A stretch of DNA of 64,000 nucleotides, taken from positions 744,948 through 808,947 of the forward strand of contig NZ_SKCG01000002.1 of NCBI RefSeq assembly GCF_005434915.1, given 5' to 3'. How positions within the stretch are numbered: position 1 is the first letter of the stretch; every line of letters begins with the position of its first letter. A program made the position numbers and the translations under genes. This document shows positions 18,665 through 27,178 of this stretch, piece by piece. Source of the stretch: Aurantiacibacter suaedae. Lineage in GTDB: Bacteria > Pseudomonadota > Alphaproteobacteria > Sphingomonadales > Sphingomonadaceae. The notes under the pieces were generated by a model. The model worked only from the letters and a program-made list of their open reading frames with translations. It had not been told where the DNA came from and did not search any database.

Positions 18665-19237
18665 ATGAAGAGTTGGCTGAGAGCGGTGGCCCTTCCCGGC
18701 CTGGTCACAATTGCCCTGTTGAGTGGTTGTGCGACGAGCGTTCCGCCCGCAGCGCCCAATCCTTATGCCGTGCCGACTTACGCCCTTGCGCCGGCAGACC
18801 AGCTCCGTATCACCGTATTCGGCGAAAGCGCACTGACGAAGGAATATGTCGTCACTTCGGCGGGTGACATCTCCTTCCCGCTGCTGGGGGATGTTCCCGC
18901 CGCGGGCAAGTCGGCCAGCGAGCTATCGCAGATGCTCACGGACGAGCTTTCGAACGGCTATCTGAACGATCCGCGGATCAACGTGGAAGTGCTGAACTAC
19001 CGGCCTTTCTACGTCCTTGGCGAGGTCGGAAATTCGGGAGAGTTCACGTTCAAGCCCGAGCTGACCGTGACGCAGGCCATTGCCGTGGCCGGCGGCTATA
19101 CCTATCGCGCCGACCGCAGCCGGGTGTTTATCCGCCGCGTCGGCGAGGACCGCGAATTTACCTACGACCTGGACACCGGCCGGACTGTTTACATCCAGCC
19201 TGGCGACACCATCCGCGTGGGTGAGCGGTACTTCTAA
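18665..19237 (+). CDS. Wza/ExoF-like polysaccharide export lipoprotein
   Basis: The 190-residue protein has a lipoprotein signal ending in LLSGC (Cys22) and a polysaccharide-export domain with LAPADQLRITVFGE, ISFPLLGDVPAAG and then YVLGEVGNSGEF, TVTQAIAVAGGYT, which form the SLBB-like part. It is short compared with Wza (about 380), as ExoF-like single-SLBB members are, and lacks the C-terminal outer membrane helix of Wza. It should sit in the outer membrane or periplasm and guide the polymer out. The ATG at 18665 is the only start giving a proper signal peptide; the open frame from 18488 is too long. The partner Wzc/ExoP-like co-polymerase is not in the window. Confidence 0.9.
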   Translation: MKSWLRAVALPGLVTIALLSGCATSVPPAAPNPYAVPTYALAPADQLRITVFGESALTKEYVVTSAGDISFPLLGDVPAAGKSASELSQMLTDELSNGYLNDPRINVEVLNYRPFYVLGEVGNSGEFTFKPELTVTQAIAVAGGYTYRADRSRVFIRRVGEDREFTYDLDTGRTVYIQPGDTIRVGERYF

Positions 19238-19278
19238 GGCCGGTTGCAAATGGATGCGATAAAGCGCCAGGCAGCTTG

Positions 19279-20604
19279 ATGGCCGCGCATCCGATGCCAT
19301 CGGGGCGGACTCGCGCCCGCCGCCCCGAGTTCGAACTGGACCGCCGCTCCCCCTGGCTCGACACTTTGATCGTCGCCGGGATCTTCGCGTCGATTCTGTT
19401 CAACCTGTTGATCGGGCCGCTTACGGTTCTTGTGGTATTCGGCGCCGTGGGCGCCTTCTGCGTGCTGAGGTGGGAGCGGCTTCCCGCCATGGTGATGGAA
19501 TGCTGGCCGCTGCTTTTGTTTCCGGCGATGGTGATGCTGTCGGCGCTTTGGTCAGATGTGCCGCTTACCACGCTGAGGTATGGGCTGCTCTACTGTATCA
19601 CCGCCTTCGCCGGAATTATCGTTGGCGGCGGGACGCATCGATCTGCCTATGTGAATGGGCATTTCCTGGCATTTGCAGTCTACTCGGTCGCAAGCATCCT
19701 GTTCGGACGATGGGTCGGCTGGGGCGAGGGGGCGGGCGACGCCTATGCGGGCCTGGTCGGATCGAAAAACGCCTCCGGGGACATGGCAGGGGTGGCAACG
19801 CTCGTTACGATCGTTTTCATCCGCTCGATGTTCAAGAGCAACCGCCGGGCAGCAGGGTTTGCAAGCATCGCGCTGTTGCCGATTCTGGGCTGGCTACTCG
19901 TATCGAGCCGGGCGACCGGCGCGCTGATCGCCACGATCCTGGCATCGGGATGCCTGATCGCCTGGCTCGTTTCCGAACGCTTCGAGCGGCAGGTGAGGGG
20001 CGGGATTTTTATCGGCGCGACCTCGGCCGCCGTGCTTGCCCTGATCACCCAGCAATGGTGGCTGGGACCGATCTTCGACCTCGTGCTCAACGCGAGCGGA
20101 AAGGATGCAGGGCTAACCGGACGATCAGACCTTTGGGCGTTTGGCAGCAATCTCATTGCCGAACGCCCCTGGCTGGGCCTGGGATATAACGCCTTCTGGC
20201 TGCATGATAATATTGATGCGCGTTACTTATGGGCCATGATGGGGATCAAGAGTCAGCAGGGCTTCAATTTCCATAATACCGTTATGGAGATCGTTATCCA
20301 CCTGGGCTACGTCGGCCTCGGCGTCGCCGCGGTCATGGCGGCTGCGGGTGTTTCCATGCTGTTGTCCAAGACGCTCAGAACACCCGAACTTTCGAGTATT
20401 CTTGCCTTTACCCTCTGCCTCTATTTCTCGGTGAAAATGCCGTTCGAGGTGATCGGTTACGATCCCATGCATTTCACGACCGTGACGATGTACGCGCTGT
20501 TCGCTGTCGGTCTGCGCAGGGATGGCGCTGTGGCCCGGCGACTTATTTCGTCGAAGCCGCGTCCTTCGCGTCTGGACGTGAAGCGCGGGCGTCCGGTCGC
20601 TTGA
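19279..20604 (+). CDS. O-antigen ligase/polymerase family protein (ExoQ/Wzy-like)
   Basis: The 441-residue membrane protein has about ten to twelve hydrophobic segments and the periplasmic-loop motifs of the Wzy/WaaL family: GLVGSKNASGDMAG, SSRATGALIA, TGRSDLWAFG and ERPWLGLGYNAFW. ExoQ-like proteins polymerise lipid-linked repeat units at the outer face of the cytoplasmic membrane. It follows the export lipoprotein by 41 bases and precedes the GH16 gene, an order known in succinoglycan-type loci. The start ATG is at 19279, just inside a TTG at 19276. Confidence 0.88.
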   Translation: MAAHPMPSGRTRARRPEFELDRRSPWLDTLIVAGIFASILFNLLIGPLTVLVVFGAVGAFCVLRWERLPAMVMECWPLLLFPAMVMLSALWSDVPLTTLRYGLLYCITAFAGIIVGGGTHRSAYVNGHFLAFAVYSVASILFGRWVGWGEGAGDAYAGLVGSKNASGDMAGVATLVTIVFIRSMFKSNRRAAGFASIALLPILGWLLVSSRATGALIATILASGCLIAWLVSERFERQVRGGIFIGATSAAVLALITQQWWLGPIFDLVLNASGKDAGLTGRSDLWAFGSNLIAERPWLGLGYNAFWLHDNIDARYLWAMMGIKSQQGFNFHNTVMEIVIHLGYVGLGVAAVMAAAGVSMLLSKTLRTPELSSILAFTLCLYFSVKMPFEVIGYDPMHFTTVTMYALFAVGLRRDGAVARRLISSKPRPSRLDVKRGRPVA

Positions 20605-20652
20605 CAGCGCGATCCATTTGACATCGGCCGGCAAAGCTTCAATCTTTCCGGC

Positions 20653-21468
20653 ATGAAAACATCCGGGATCCTGGCTACCTTTGCCCTGGGCGCCGCTGCG
20701 CTTGTCTCGCTCGTTGCTGTTGCGGGAGGTCGCACGGTCGATCAGCCGGCGGTGCCCCGGCCGACGAACACGGCCACGCAAGAGCGCCTCGTGGGCGGCC
20801 CTCCTTTTGTCGATAGCTTCGACAGTGAGAACGAACGACTGTGGTTCGTTTCCCACGGCTGGCGGAACGGAGACTGGGCCGTTAACGACTGGCGTCGCTC
20901 GCAAGTGCGCTTCGATGATAAGTTGCGGCTGACACTTGCCCGCAAGAAAACGGATAAGGCCGAGTTTTCGGGCGGGGAAGTGCAGACCCGGCGCAAGTAT
21001 GGCCATGGCTATTACGAGGTGAAGATGCGCGCCGCTCCTGCCAGCGGCACGGTATCCGGGTTCTTCACATATACCGGACCATCGTTCGGAGATCCCTGGG
21101 ACGAGATCGATGTGGAAATCCTTGGATCGAAGCCGCGCGAGGTGATGTTCACCTATTTCCGCGACGGCGAGAAGGTCTCGCACATCCACCAACTGGGCTA
21201 CGATGCCACGGCGGAAGACCATGTTTACGGGTTCGACTGGCAACCGGGGTATATCCGCTGGTATGTCGACGGCGAGCTGGCTCATGAGGCCACTGGCGAA
21301 GGGCTGCCGCTGCCGATCAAGAAGCAGAAAATCATGGCATCGCTGTGGGGCTCGCAGCAGTTGACCTCCTGGGTCGGACCGTTCGACCCGGCGACATTGC
21401 CCGCGGTAATGACGGTCGATTGCATCTCTTTTTCGGAGGATTTTGCAAACCGGCAGAGCTGCGGCTGA
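20653..21468 (+). CDS. Family 16 glycoside hydrolase (ExoK-like endo-glycanase)
   Basis: The 271-residue protein has a signal peptide or single membrane anchor (residues 1-26) and a GH16 jelly-roll domain. The catalytic stretch WDEIDVEILG gives nucleophile Glu151, Asp153 and acid/base Glu155. Other family marks are GGEVQTRRKYGHGYYEVKMR (split around 115) and YGFDWQPGYIRWYVDGE. ExoK of Sinorhizobium trims succinoglycan to lower molecular weight, and this enzyme likely does the same for the polymer of this locus. Its stop faces the end of the lasso ABC transporter gene; a small hairpin lies between. Confidence 0.92.
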   Translation: MKTSGILATFALGAAALVSLVAVAGGRTVDQPAVPRPTNTATQERLVGGPPFVDSFDSENERLWFVSHGWRNGDWAVNDWRRSQVRFDDKLRLTLARKKTDKAEFSGGEVQTRRKYGHGYYEVKMRAAPASGTVSGFFTYTGPSFGDPWDEIDVEILGSKPREVMFTYFRDGEKVSHIHQLGYDATAEDHVYGFDWQPGYIRWYVDGELAHEATGEGLPLPIKKQKIMASLWGSQQLTSWVGPFDPATLPAVMTVDCISFSEDFANRQSCG

Positions 21469-21472
21469 TCTT

Positions 21473-21495
21473 CGGCCTTTGAGGATATAAGGCCG
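21473..21495. terminator. Short inverted repeat between convergent genes
   Basis: CGGCCTT at 21473-21479 pairs with AAGGCCG at 21489-21495 around a 9-base loop. It lies in the 38 bases between the stops of the GH16 gene and the lasso exporter gene. There is no T-run, so it is a weak bidirectional terminator candidate. Confidence 0.4.
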
Positions 21496-21506
21496 TAAGC
21501 GCCCGC

Positions 21507-23285
21507 TTACATATCCGCGCCTTCGCCGCGCAGCATGGCGGCGAGGCGGCTGTGCGGATCGGCGGCCAGCGCGGCAAATGTTCCGCTTTCTACACAACGC
21601 CCGTTTTCGATCGCGATCATGTCGTCGGCGAAGCGGATCATCGAGGGGCGATGGGCAACGGTCAGGATCGTGACCTTGCCGCGCATGGCCGCAATGTCGG
21701 CGGCAATTTTCTGCTGGTTCTCCCAGTCGAGCGCGCTGGTGGCCTCGTCGAGGATAAGCAGCTTGGGATTGCGCAGCAGAGCACGGGCGAGGGCGATGCG
21801 CTGGCGCTCGCCGCCCGAAAGGCGGGTGCCACGCTCGCCGACAACGGTTTGCAGGCCGTCCGAAAGCTGTTCGACGAAAGGCAGTGCCTTGGCCTGATCG
21901 AGCACTGACCACAGCAGTTCGTCGCTGGCATCGGGCAGGGCGATCCGCAGGTTGGCGGCGATCGTATCGTGGAGCAGGAAGGCTTCCTGCGGCACGAAGG
22001 CAACCGAACCGCGCCAGGCCCGGCGGTTTTTGTCGGTGACCTCCACCCCGTCGACCAAGATTCTGCCCTCGGTCGGACGCAGCAAGCCCATGACGAGATC
22101 AGCAATCGTGCTCTTCCCGCTGCCTGATGGCCCGATCAGCGCGGTGATGCGGCCGAACTTGATCGAGAGATTAACATCCTCAAGGGCCGGCTTTGCTGTT
22201 CCGGGATAGCTCAGCGACAGGCCTTCAAGCCGGATTTCGTCGGTAAACGGCGGGGCGGCTTCGCTGCGCCTGCCCTTCGGCTCGGCGGCCTGCGCGAATA
22301 CCGTGGTCTGTTCGCGGAAGCTGTCGAAGGCGGGCAGGTTGGACAGCAGGTTCTGGATCGATTCCTGGATCGCCCCGAAGCGTGGGGCCAGGCGTAGGAA
22401 GATCAGCAGCAGAACGATCAGCCGCCCGAAATCGAGCTGCGCCACTTCCACGGCAACCCAGATGAAAGACGCGGCCGCAATCGCGCTCATCACCTGAAAG
22501 CTGAATGTTCCCAGCGTGCTGATGCGGTTATAGCGCAGCGTGGACTTGCGGATCAGGCTCAGCCTTTGCCAGAAACGTTTGGCATAGGCGTCTTCGATCA
22601 GGAACGACTTGGCCACCCGTATGCCGGTGAGGAATTCGAGCAGGGTGCGGTTCTGCTCGCGGAACATCTGGCCGACATCCTGCCCGAACCGCGTCGCCTG
22701 GCGGCGGATCGGATATAGCGCAGCAAACATCACAAGGCCGATGAAGACGGCGAACAGCGCCATCTGCCAAGAGACCAGCAAGGCCATCGCCAAATAGGTC
22801 GCCAGCAGGATCAGCGCTTGAAGCAAGCCCATCAGGTTCGATGCCGCGATCTGCACACGCCCGGTTTCGACCGTGAGCATGTTGTTCAGGTCCGACACGC
22901 GCGATTGCTGGAGCACCTCCCACTGCGCATTGCCCGCGCGCACGAAGAAGGCCTGCCGCACCCGGTCGATGGCGTGATGCATGACGGTGGCGAGATACAA
23001 TGTCTTCGCCCGGATCAGCGCGCCCTGCATGAAGATGAGTACGACAAAACCCACCAGCAGCAGCCCAAGGCTGGGCTGAAAGCGCTGCATCAGTTCGCCG
23101 ATGATCGGAACGTCGATCGTTTGGCCCGAACGCCCGGCGTCAATCGTGGCGATCAGCGGGATGAGCAGGAACAGCGAGACGCCTTCGGTAAAGCTCGCCA
23201 GCACGTTAAGTGCCAGCGCGACACCGATGCGCCCGTTGGTAAGCCGCCAGAGGAAGGCGACAAATCGCTTGAGGCTGGCGATCAT
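21507..23285 (-). CDS. Lasso peptide ABC exporter (LasD type), ATPase-permease fusion
   Basis: The 592-residue protein has six membrane segments in the first 300 residues and an ATPase domain with Walker A GPSGSGKST (385-393), signature LSGGERQ (489-495) and Walker B LLILDEATSALD (from 509). There is no peptidase domain, which fits lasso exporters since the leader is cut by a separate B2 protein. It should carry the mature lasso peptide out of the cell and may confer self-protection. Its ATG overlaps the kinase stop by 4 bases (ATGA). Type I exporters are broad, so the lasso role rests on the operon. Confidence 0.88.
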   Translation of the reverse strand: MIASLKRFVAFLWRLTNGRIGVALALNVLASFTEGVSLFLLIPLIATIDAGRSGQTIDVPIIGELMQRFQPSLGLLLVGFVVLIFMQGALIRAKTLYLATVMHHAIDRVRQAFFVRAGNAQWEVLQQSRVSDLNNMLTVETGRVQIAASNLMGLLQALILLATYLAMALLVSWQMALFAVFIGLVMFAALYPIRRQATRFGQDVGQMFREQNRTLLEFLTGIRVAKSFLIEDAYAKRFWQRLSLIRKSTLRYNRISTLGTFSFQVMSAIAAASFIWVAVEVAQLDFGRLIVLLLIFLRLAPRFGAIQESIQNLLSNLPAFDSFREQTTVFAQAAEPKGRRSEAAPPFTDEIRLEGLSLSYPGTAKPALEDVNLSIKFGRITALIGPSGSGKSTIADLVMGLLRPTEGRILVDGVEVTDKNRRAWRGSVAFVPQEAFLLHDTIAANLRIALPDASDELLWSVLDQAKALPFVEQLSDGLQTVVGERGTRLSGGERQRIALARALLRNPKLLILDEATSALDWENQQKIAADIAAMRGKVTILTVAHRPSMIRFADDMIAIENGRCVESGTFAALAADPHSRLAAMLRGEGADM

Positions 23286-24211
23286 GCCTCGATCCGATCG
23301 AGCGCCTTGGCGACAAGCTCCACGGTTTCATGCAGACGGGAAAGGGCGTCCGGGATTTGCAGCCTTGCGACCCTGGCCTTGTCGGCCAGCGTTGCGCAGG
23401 CCTTGAAGTGTCGCGCCTTGTCGGCTGGCGTCCAGGGGGCGTCGGCGAACCTGGGCATGTAGCTGAAACGGTTGATGGCGGCGATCGCGGCAGGGGTGTC
23501 GAAGGTATGCAGCGCCGGTTCGCTGCCGCCGCGGTCAAGCGTTGCCAGGCAGTCGAGGCTGGCCTTCTCGGTGCGCATGGCGGCCAGTTTGTGCTGGCGC
23601 TTGGAAAAGCCTTCGTAGACGAGCGGCAAAGCCTCGGCGCCTTCGACCTGAATGCTCGCCGCCGCGTCGTCGGCCAGCTTGAGCTGGGGGAAGGCCGGGT
23701 GACACACCGGCTTGCCACTTTCATCGAAGGTGATCGCCAGCAGATCGTCGGTGATGAGCGGATAGCCTGCCCGAACGAAAGCGGCCGCCGTCGTGGACTT
23801 GCCGGCCATCTTGTCGCCCATCAGGGCGATGGTCTTGCCATTGATGTCGATGGCGCTGGCATGGATGACGAAGAATTCGCGCCAGTTCAGCATCCAGGCC
23901 ATGATCGGGCCGAGAATCGGAAAGGCGACATAGGATTCGGGCACCTCGGGGTATTTTTCGACCCAGACCGTGCTCTTGTCGACCAGCCGGAAGGCCGCGA
24001 CGTCGGGCCAGGCCATCACCGTGCCGGCCGGATCGGCATAGTCCATCACAATGCCATCTTCGCGTCCGGGCAGGTCGCGCCCGATCGGATGATTGATGAA
24101 GCGTATATCGGGAACCGCGCCCGGAGAGGCGTGGCGAAGTTCCTTGAGGGGGATGTCGCTTTCGATCGTGAGGCCGAATGCGTCGTAAAGCCCCCTGCTT
24201 TGGTCAGACAT
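23282..24211 (-). CDS. HPr kinase-like protein of lasso peptide cluster (LasK)
   Basis: The 309-residue protein contains the HPr-kinase-type P-loop GDKMAGKST (132-140), a preceding VIHASAID with His117, and PLITDDLLAI with the Asp pair 155-156 region that follows the P-loop in this family. It lacks the N-terminal domain of true HprK. In paeninodin-type clusters such kinases phosphorylate the C-terminal Ser of the precursor, and the precursor here also ends in Ser. The ATG at 24211 overlaps the cyclase gene by 8 bases; a longer frame to 24313 would run into that gene and is not supported. The phosphorylation role is inference from family and context. Confidence 0.85.
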   Translation of the reverse strand: MSDQSRGLYDAFGLTIESDIPLKELRHASPGAVPDIRFINHPIGRDLPGREDGIVMDYADPAGTVMAWPDVAAFRLVDKSTVWVEKYPEVPESYVAFPILGPIMAWMLNWREFFVIHASAIDINGKTIALMGDKMAGKSTTAAAFVRAGYPLITDDLLAITFDESGKPVCHPAFPQLKLADDAAASIQVEGAEALPLVYEGFSKRQHKLAAMRTEKASLDCLATLDRGGSEPALHTFDTPAAIAAINRFSYMPRFADAPWTPADKARHFKACATLADKARVARLQIPDALSRLHETVELVAKALDRIEA

Positions 24212-26039
24212 TGTCCTCAACTCCAATCGGCTGCAACTTTGGCGGCGCTTGCGGGCGCCGGTCGCTGCCGAGCCACATCGCCAGCACTGCAACGCGCCAT
24301 AGCGCGCGTGCATCGGGAGTGGTTATCGATGATCCGCCGTGTGCTACTTTGGACCAGATTTTTTCGAACCATTGCGGGTTTACAAGGCCCTGCAAATCGC
24401 TGTTGGACGCTGACGCGAGTTCGCGCAGGTTCGGACTGCGCTCGATCAGCCCGATTTTGAAGTCGCTCGTGAAGTCGTTCTTGTCGCGGCGCCAGGTCAC
24501 GCTATCGGGCACACGGCCTTCCATCGCCTTGCGCAGCACGTAGCGGGTATATCCATCTCGCAGCTTCCAGTCCGATGGCAGACTGACCGAAAATTCGAGC
24601 AGGTCGCGGTCGAAGAACGGCAGGCGGATCTGCAGGCCGTGATGCCGCCCGCTCAGCTCGAGAGTCTCCAGCGCATGCGGCTGGAGCGGCGAGGCAATGG
24701 CGCTTTCCTGTATATCGCGCTCGGTATGGCTGGCGTGCGAGAGCTGCGACACGGGATGTTCGTCAGCGGGTTGATGGGCGAGCAGCTCGTCGCTGCGCAC
24801 TTCGGTTTCTGCCGCAGCATCCGCTGACGAGCGACCGTGCAAGCGCTTCATCTTGCGATCCAGCCAGCGCCGTTCGCGGCGGTGAAAAAGATAGCGGTCG
24901 AAGACACGCCAGCGCGGCCTCGCCCAGAGGCACGCTGCGCCCTCGGCCTCTCTCCACAACTGCCACCACTGCCCACGCAGCGCCAGTTCGTTCAGCCGCC
25001 CGGTGCCATAACTAACGACTTCGTCGCCGCCGTGACCATGAAACAACGAGGTGCACCCCAAGTCGGCCGCCATTGGCAGCAGGCGGTTGGAAACCGACAG
25101 GCCATAGCCGAAGCTCGGTCCGTCCAGCACAGGGAAGTATGTCTCCAGCGTCGCCAGCGGATCGTGTTCCTCGCTTGCTAAACTGTGGTGATCCATCGGA
25201 AAATAGGCGCGCAGCGCGTCGATATATTTGCCGTCCGCCCAGCCATCGTTGCCACGATAGGTGAGCGATAATGACTGGATCTTAGACCGATCGACAGGAC
25301 GCTGCATGAGAGAACCGGCGATGGCGGAGGAATCCAGCCCGCCACTCAGCAACACACCGATCTTTCCCGCATCCTTGGCGCAGTTGGCCACCGATCGGTC
25401 AAGCAAGTCGCGAAAGCGCTCTGCCGTATCGGCGGGCGCGGGCCGATTTTCGATGGCATGAACTGTCCAGTAGGGTTCGATCCGCTCTTGCGATGGCGAG
25501 ATCGTCATCCAGTGGCCGGGGGCCAGCCGGGAAACGTGATTGTAGAAGGTGCCGGTCTTGTTGGCGGGAAAGCCATCGAGGAAGCTCGAAACGGCGGGCA
25601 GGCTGACCGTATCGGGACCATCGGCCAGCGCACGGGCCACGCCGGGAGAAGACGACATCGCCAGCCCGTCGGCCGTTCGCGCGAAGAACAGCGGTTCGAC
25701 GCCCATGAAATCGCGCGCCACGTAGAGTTTGTTGCTGCCGATTTGAAGGATTGCGATGGCGAACGGACCACGCAGCCGATCAGCCAGCTGCGTGTTCCAC
25801 TTGCTCCATCCCGCAGCGAGAATTTCCTGAGGCGTCGCGGCAGCCGTGAGACCCAGCTCATGAATGAGGTCTGCGGCGTTATCTGCACGCCAACTGCCGG
25901 CCAGTTCCAGCCGTCGTGGGCGATCAATGGCGGCGAAGACCGCGCTTTGGACCGTTTCGCCGCACGATGCGCTATTGTTCAGGCACGCAAAGGACAGCGA
26001 GCTTTGCGAGCGGGACCAGGCGAGGGCGAACCCAGCCAT
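24204..26039 (-). CDS. Lasso cyclase, asparagine synthetase-like (LasC)
   Basis: The 611-residue protein has an N-terminal glutaminase-like fold (DRLRGPFAIAIL, YVARDFMGVEPLF) without the catalytic Cys that follows Met1 in real asparagine synthetases, and a synthetase domain with PP-loop SGGLDSS (232-238) and GHGGDE (335-340). Lasso cyclases adenylate an Asp or Glu side chain of the core and close a macrolactam with the new N-terminus. Here the target is Asp9. The gene begins 2 bases after the B2 stop region and overlaps the kinase gene downstream. Length and gene order agree with known C proteins of proteobacterial lasso clusters. Confidence 0.92.
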   Translation of the reverse strand: MAGFALAWSRSQSSLSFACLNNSASCGETVQSAVFAAIDRPRRLELAGSWRADNAADLIHELGLTAAATPQEILAAGWSKWNTQLADRLRGPFAIAILQIGSNKLYVARDFMGVEPLFFARTADGLAMSSSPGVARALADGPDTVSLPAVSSFLDGFPANKTGTFYNHVSRLAPGHWMTISPSQERIEPYWTVHAIENRPAPADTAERFRDLLDRSVANCAKDAGKIGVLLSGGLDSSAIAGSLMQRPVDRSKIQSLSLTYRGNDGWADGKYIDALRAYFPMDHHSLASEEHDPLATLETYFPVLDGPSFGYGLSVSNRLLPMAADLGCTSLFHGHGGDEVVSYGTGRLNELALRGQWWQLWREAEGAACLWARPRWRVFDRYLFHRRERRWLDRKMKRLHGRSSADAAAETEVRSDELLAHQPADEHPVSQLSHASHTERDIQESAIASPLQPHALETLELSGRHHGLQIRLPFFDRDLLEFSVSLPSDWKLRDGYTRYVLRKAMEGRVPDSVTWRRDKNDFTSDFKIGLIERSPNLRELASASNSDLQGLVNPQWFEKIWSKVAHGGSSITTPDARALWRVAVLAMWLGSDRRPQAPPKLQPIGVEDNV

Positions 26040-26040
26040 C

Positions 26041-26463
26041 CTATGACGGGTTCAGGTCGACCATCTTGGTGAAGGCGGCAAGTTCATCTTCGCTGCCTCC
26101 CAACAAGACGATACCATCGTGCAGAAGCCAAGCGTGCGACTCCAGCCTGCCGTTTCTGCCCATCTGTACGCCGACGCGGATGGTCGAGGTCATGCCATTG
26201 CGGCCAAGCAGATATTGCAGGCTCAGCGCTTTTGTAAGGCAATGGGCATAGGGGACGACGCGGGCGGTGTTCCGAACCGCCCAAGCAAGCGTGTATGGAG
26301 AACGAACCGGGCTAGAAGGAGCGGGCATAACCTTGATATGCCGCGCGATGCGCCGTTGCTTTGTCACCAGCAGGGCAAGCCGCATCGTGACGACCACGGC
26401 CAGTGCCTTGCAAAGCAATCCAAAATGTCTGGAGCCCAAGACGAATGCACGCCGCACGTTCAT
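26041..26463 (-). CDS. Lasso peptide biosynthesis B2 protein (leader protease)
   Basis: The 140-residue protein is a transglutaminase-like Cys protease: ARVVPYAHCLTKALSLQYLL with Cys75, then ESHAWLLHDGIVLLGG with His110 and Asp116 as the likely triad. Length is normal for stand-alone B2 proteins. It cuts the precursor after the Thr-Lys at the leader end so that Gly1 becomes free. Its ATG follows the B1 stop with no gap, and its stop is separated by one base from the cyclase start, so all are co-translated. The first 35 residues are basic and hydrophobic. Confidence 0.92.
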   Translation of the reverse strand: MNVRRAFVLGSRHFGLLCKALAVVVTMRLALLVTKQRRIARHIKVMPAPSSPVRSPYTLAWAVRNTARVVPYAHCLTKALSLQYLLGRNGMTSTIRVGVQMGRNGRLESHAWLLHDGIVLLGGSEDELAAFTKMVDLNPS

Positions 26464-26751
26464 CTAGGGTTGATCCGTGATCAGCTTCGCCATTGCCAAG
26501 TCTTTAAGAACGTTCTGAATGTCAGGCAGGCACACGGCCTTGTCGACATCATAGACCTGGATCATCTCTTCGGCGATCATATCGGCATCCATAGGCCGAT
26601 CGCCTAGTTTTTCCCAGATGAAGCTGGCGGTGCTGTTCAGCTTAAAATAGGTGCTCGTATTGAGATCGAGCAATGCGCTTCCGCCATCCAGATCGCACAC
26701 CACAAGATCCTCGCAGCGACGATACATAGCGCTTGAATCCCCTGAATTCAT
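26464..26751 (-). CDS. Lasso peptide B1 protein, PqqD-like RiPP recognition element
   Basis: The 95-residue protein has the PqqD/RRE pattern: CEDLVVCDLDGGSALLDL, NTSTYFKLNSTASFIWEKL, then helical IAEEMIQVYDVD and a VLKDLAMAKLI end. It should bind the leader peptide and hand the precursor to B2. ATG at 26751 is preferred. A TTG at 26814 would extend it by 21 residues, but that start would lie within the T-run of the hairpin that ends the precursor transcript. No strong ribosome site is visible before the ATG. It is fused end to end with B2. Confidence 0.85.
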   Translation of the reverse strand: MNSGDSSAMYRRCEDLVVCDLDGGSALLDLNTSTYFKLNSTASFIWEKLGDRPMDADMIAEEMIQVYDVDKAVCLPDIQNVLKDLAMAKLITDQP

Positions 26752-26812
26752 CAACTTGTGCTGTATCCCGAACGCAGGGATGGCACAAGTGCTCGGCTGC
26801 GCGGCGTCGACC

Positions 26813-26842
26813 AAAAAAACGGCCGCCGAAGCGGCCGTTTTT
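26813..26842 (-). terminator. Hairpin with T-run after the lasso precursor gene (attenuator)
   Basis: On the minus strand AAAAACGGCCGC (26842-26831), loop TTCG, and GCGGCCGTTTTT (26826-26815) form a perfect 12-pair stem, followed by two more T. It begins 15 bases after the precursor stop. It is a textbook intrinsic terminator with a stable tetraloop. Placed between A and B1, it should let most transcripts end after the precursor and only some read into the enzyme genes, so precursor exceeds enzymes. It could also protect the precursor mRNA. Confidence 0.88.
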
Positions 26843-26857
26843 CTTGGTGAGCTGCCC

Positions 26858-26998
26858 TTACGAGAAGGTCAGATTCTCCTCCGGTGTACCAACCGGGAAC
26901 GCTTGGTCGAGGGTGTTACCGGTCGATGAACCCTTGGTCATCGCTTCGAACGAGCCGAGCTTTTCGAACTTGGGAGCTTCGTAAGTCTTCTTGGCCAT
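26858..26998 (-). CDS. Lasso peptide precursor (LasA)
   Basis: The 46-residue peptide starts MAKKTYEAPKFEKLGSFEA and continues MTK to end the leader, which has the Y..P.[L/F]...G motif recognised by B1 and the conserved Thr at position -2. The 24-residue core begins GSSTGNTLD, giving a nine-residue ring between Gly1 and Asp9, continues QAFPVGTPEE as the tail and ends NLTFS. The C-terminal Ser is the site phosphorylated in kinase-type lasso peptides. The ATG has an excellent ribosome site (GGAGG, six bases upstream). A hairpin terminator follows. The only ring acceptor at positions 7-9 is Asp9, so the ring assignment is firm. Biological activity is unknown. Confidence 0.92.
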   Translation of the reverse strand: MAKKTYEAPKFEKLGSFEAMTKGSSTGNTLDQAFPVGTPEENLTFS

Positions 26999-27004
26999 AA
27001 TTAG

Positions 27005-27009
27005 CCTCC
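27005..27009 (-). promoter_or_regulatory. Strong ribosome binding site of lasso precursor
   Basis: GGAGG on the minus strand ends six bases before the precursor ATG. It is the best site of the cluster and supports high translation of the precursor relative to the enzymes, which rely on coupling. Confidence 0.8.
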
Positions 27010-27149
27010 ATTATCTACGCAATTGAAAACATTCATCTTACCGCGCCAGTGTGTTGCGACCTCAAATGAGTCTCCCGGCCCTGAGCGCGAGCTGCCAGAA
27101 TCTTGTGAGGGCCTCGATCACATAGAGTTAACGGCTTGGCAACCATATT

Positions 27150-27178
27150 TTGATGCGTTGCAGCAACGGTCCTATAGT
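27150..27178 (+). promoter_or_regulatory. Sigma70-like promoter of the nucleotidyltransferase gene
   Basis: TTGATG at 27150-27155 and TATAGT at 27173-27178 are separated by 17 bases. The expected start of transcription is near 27185, some 85 bases before the gene. The match is good for a GC-rich alphaproteobacterium. Confidence 0.6.

Noticed and set aside
20227-21912. Open frame of 561 codons antisense to the GH16 and polymerase genes
   Set aside because: It spans the ends of three real genes and has no domain.
26752-26814. TTG start of the B1 gene at 26814
   Set aside because: The start would lie within the T-run of the terminator hairpin, and the extra residues are not PqqD-like.
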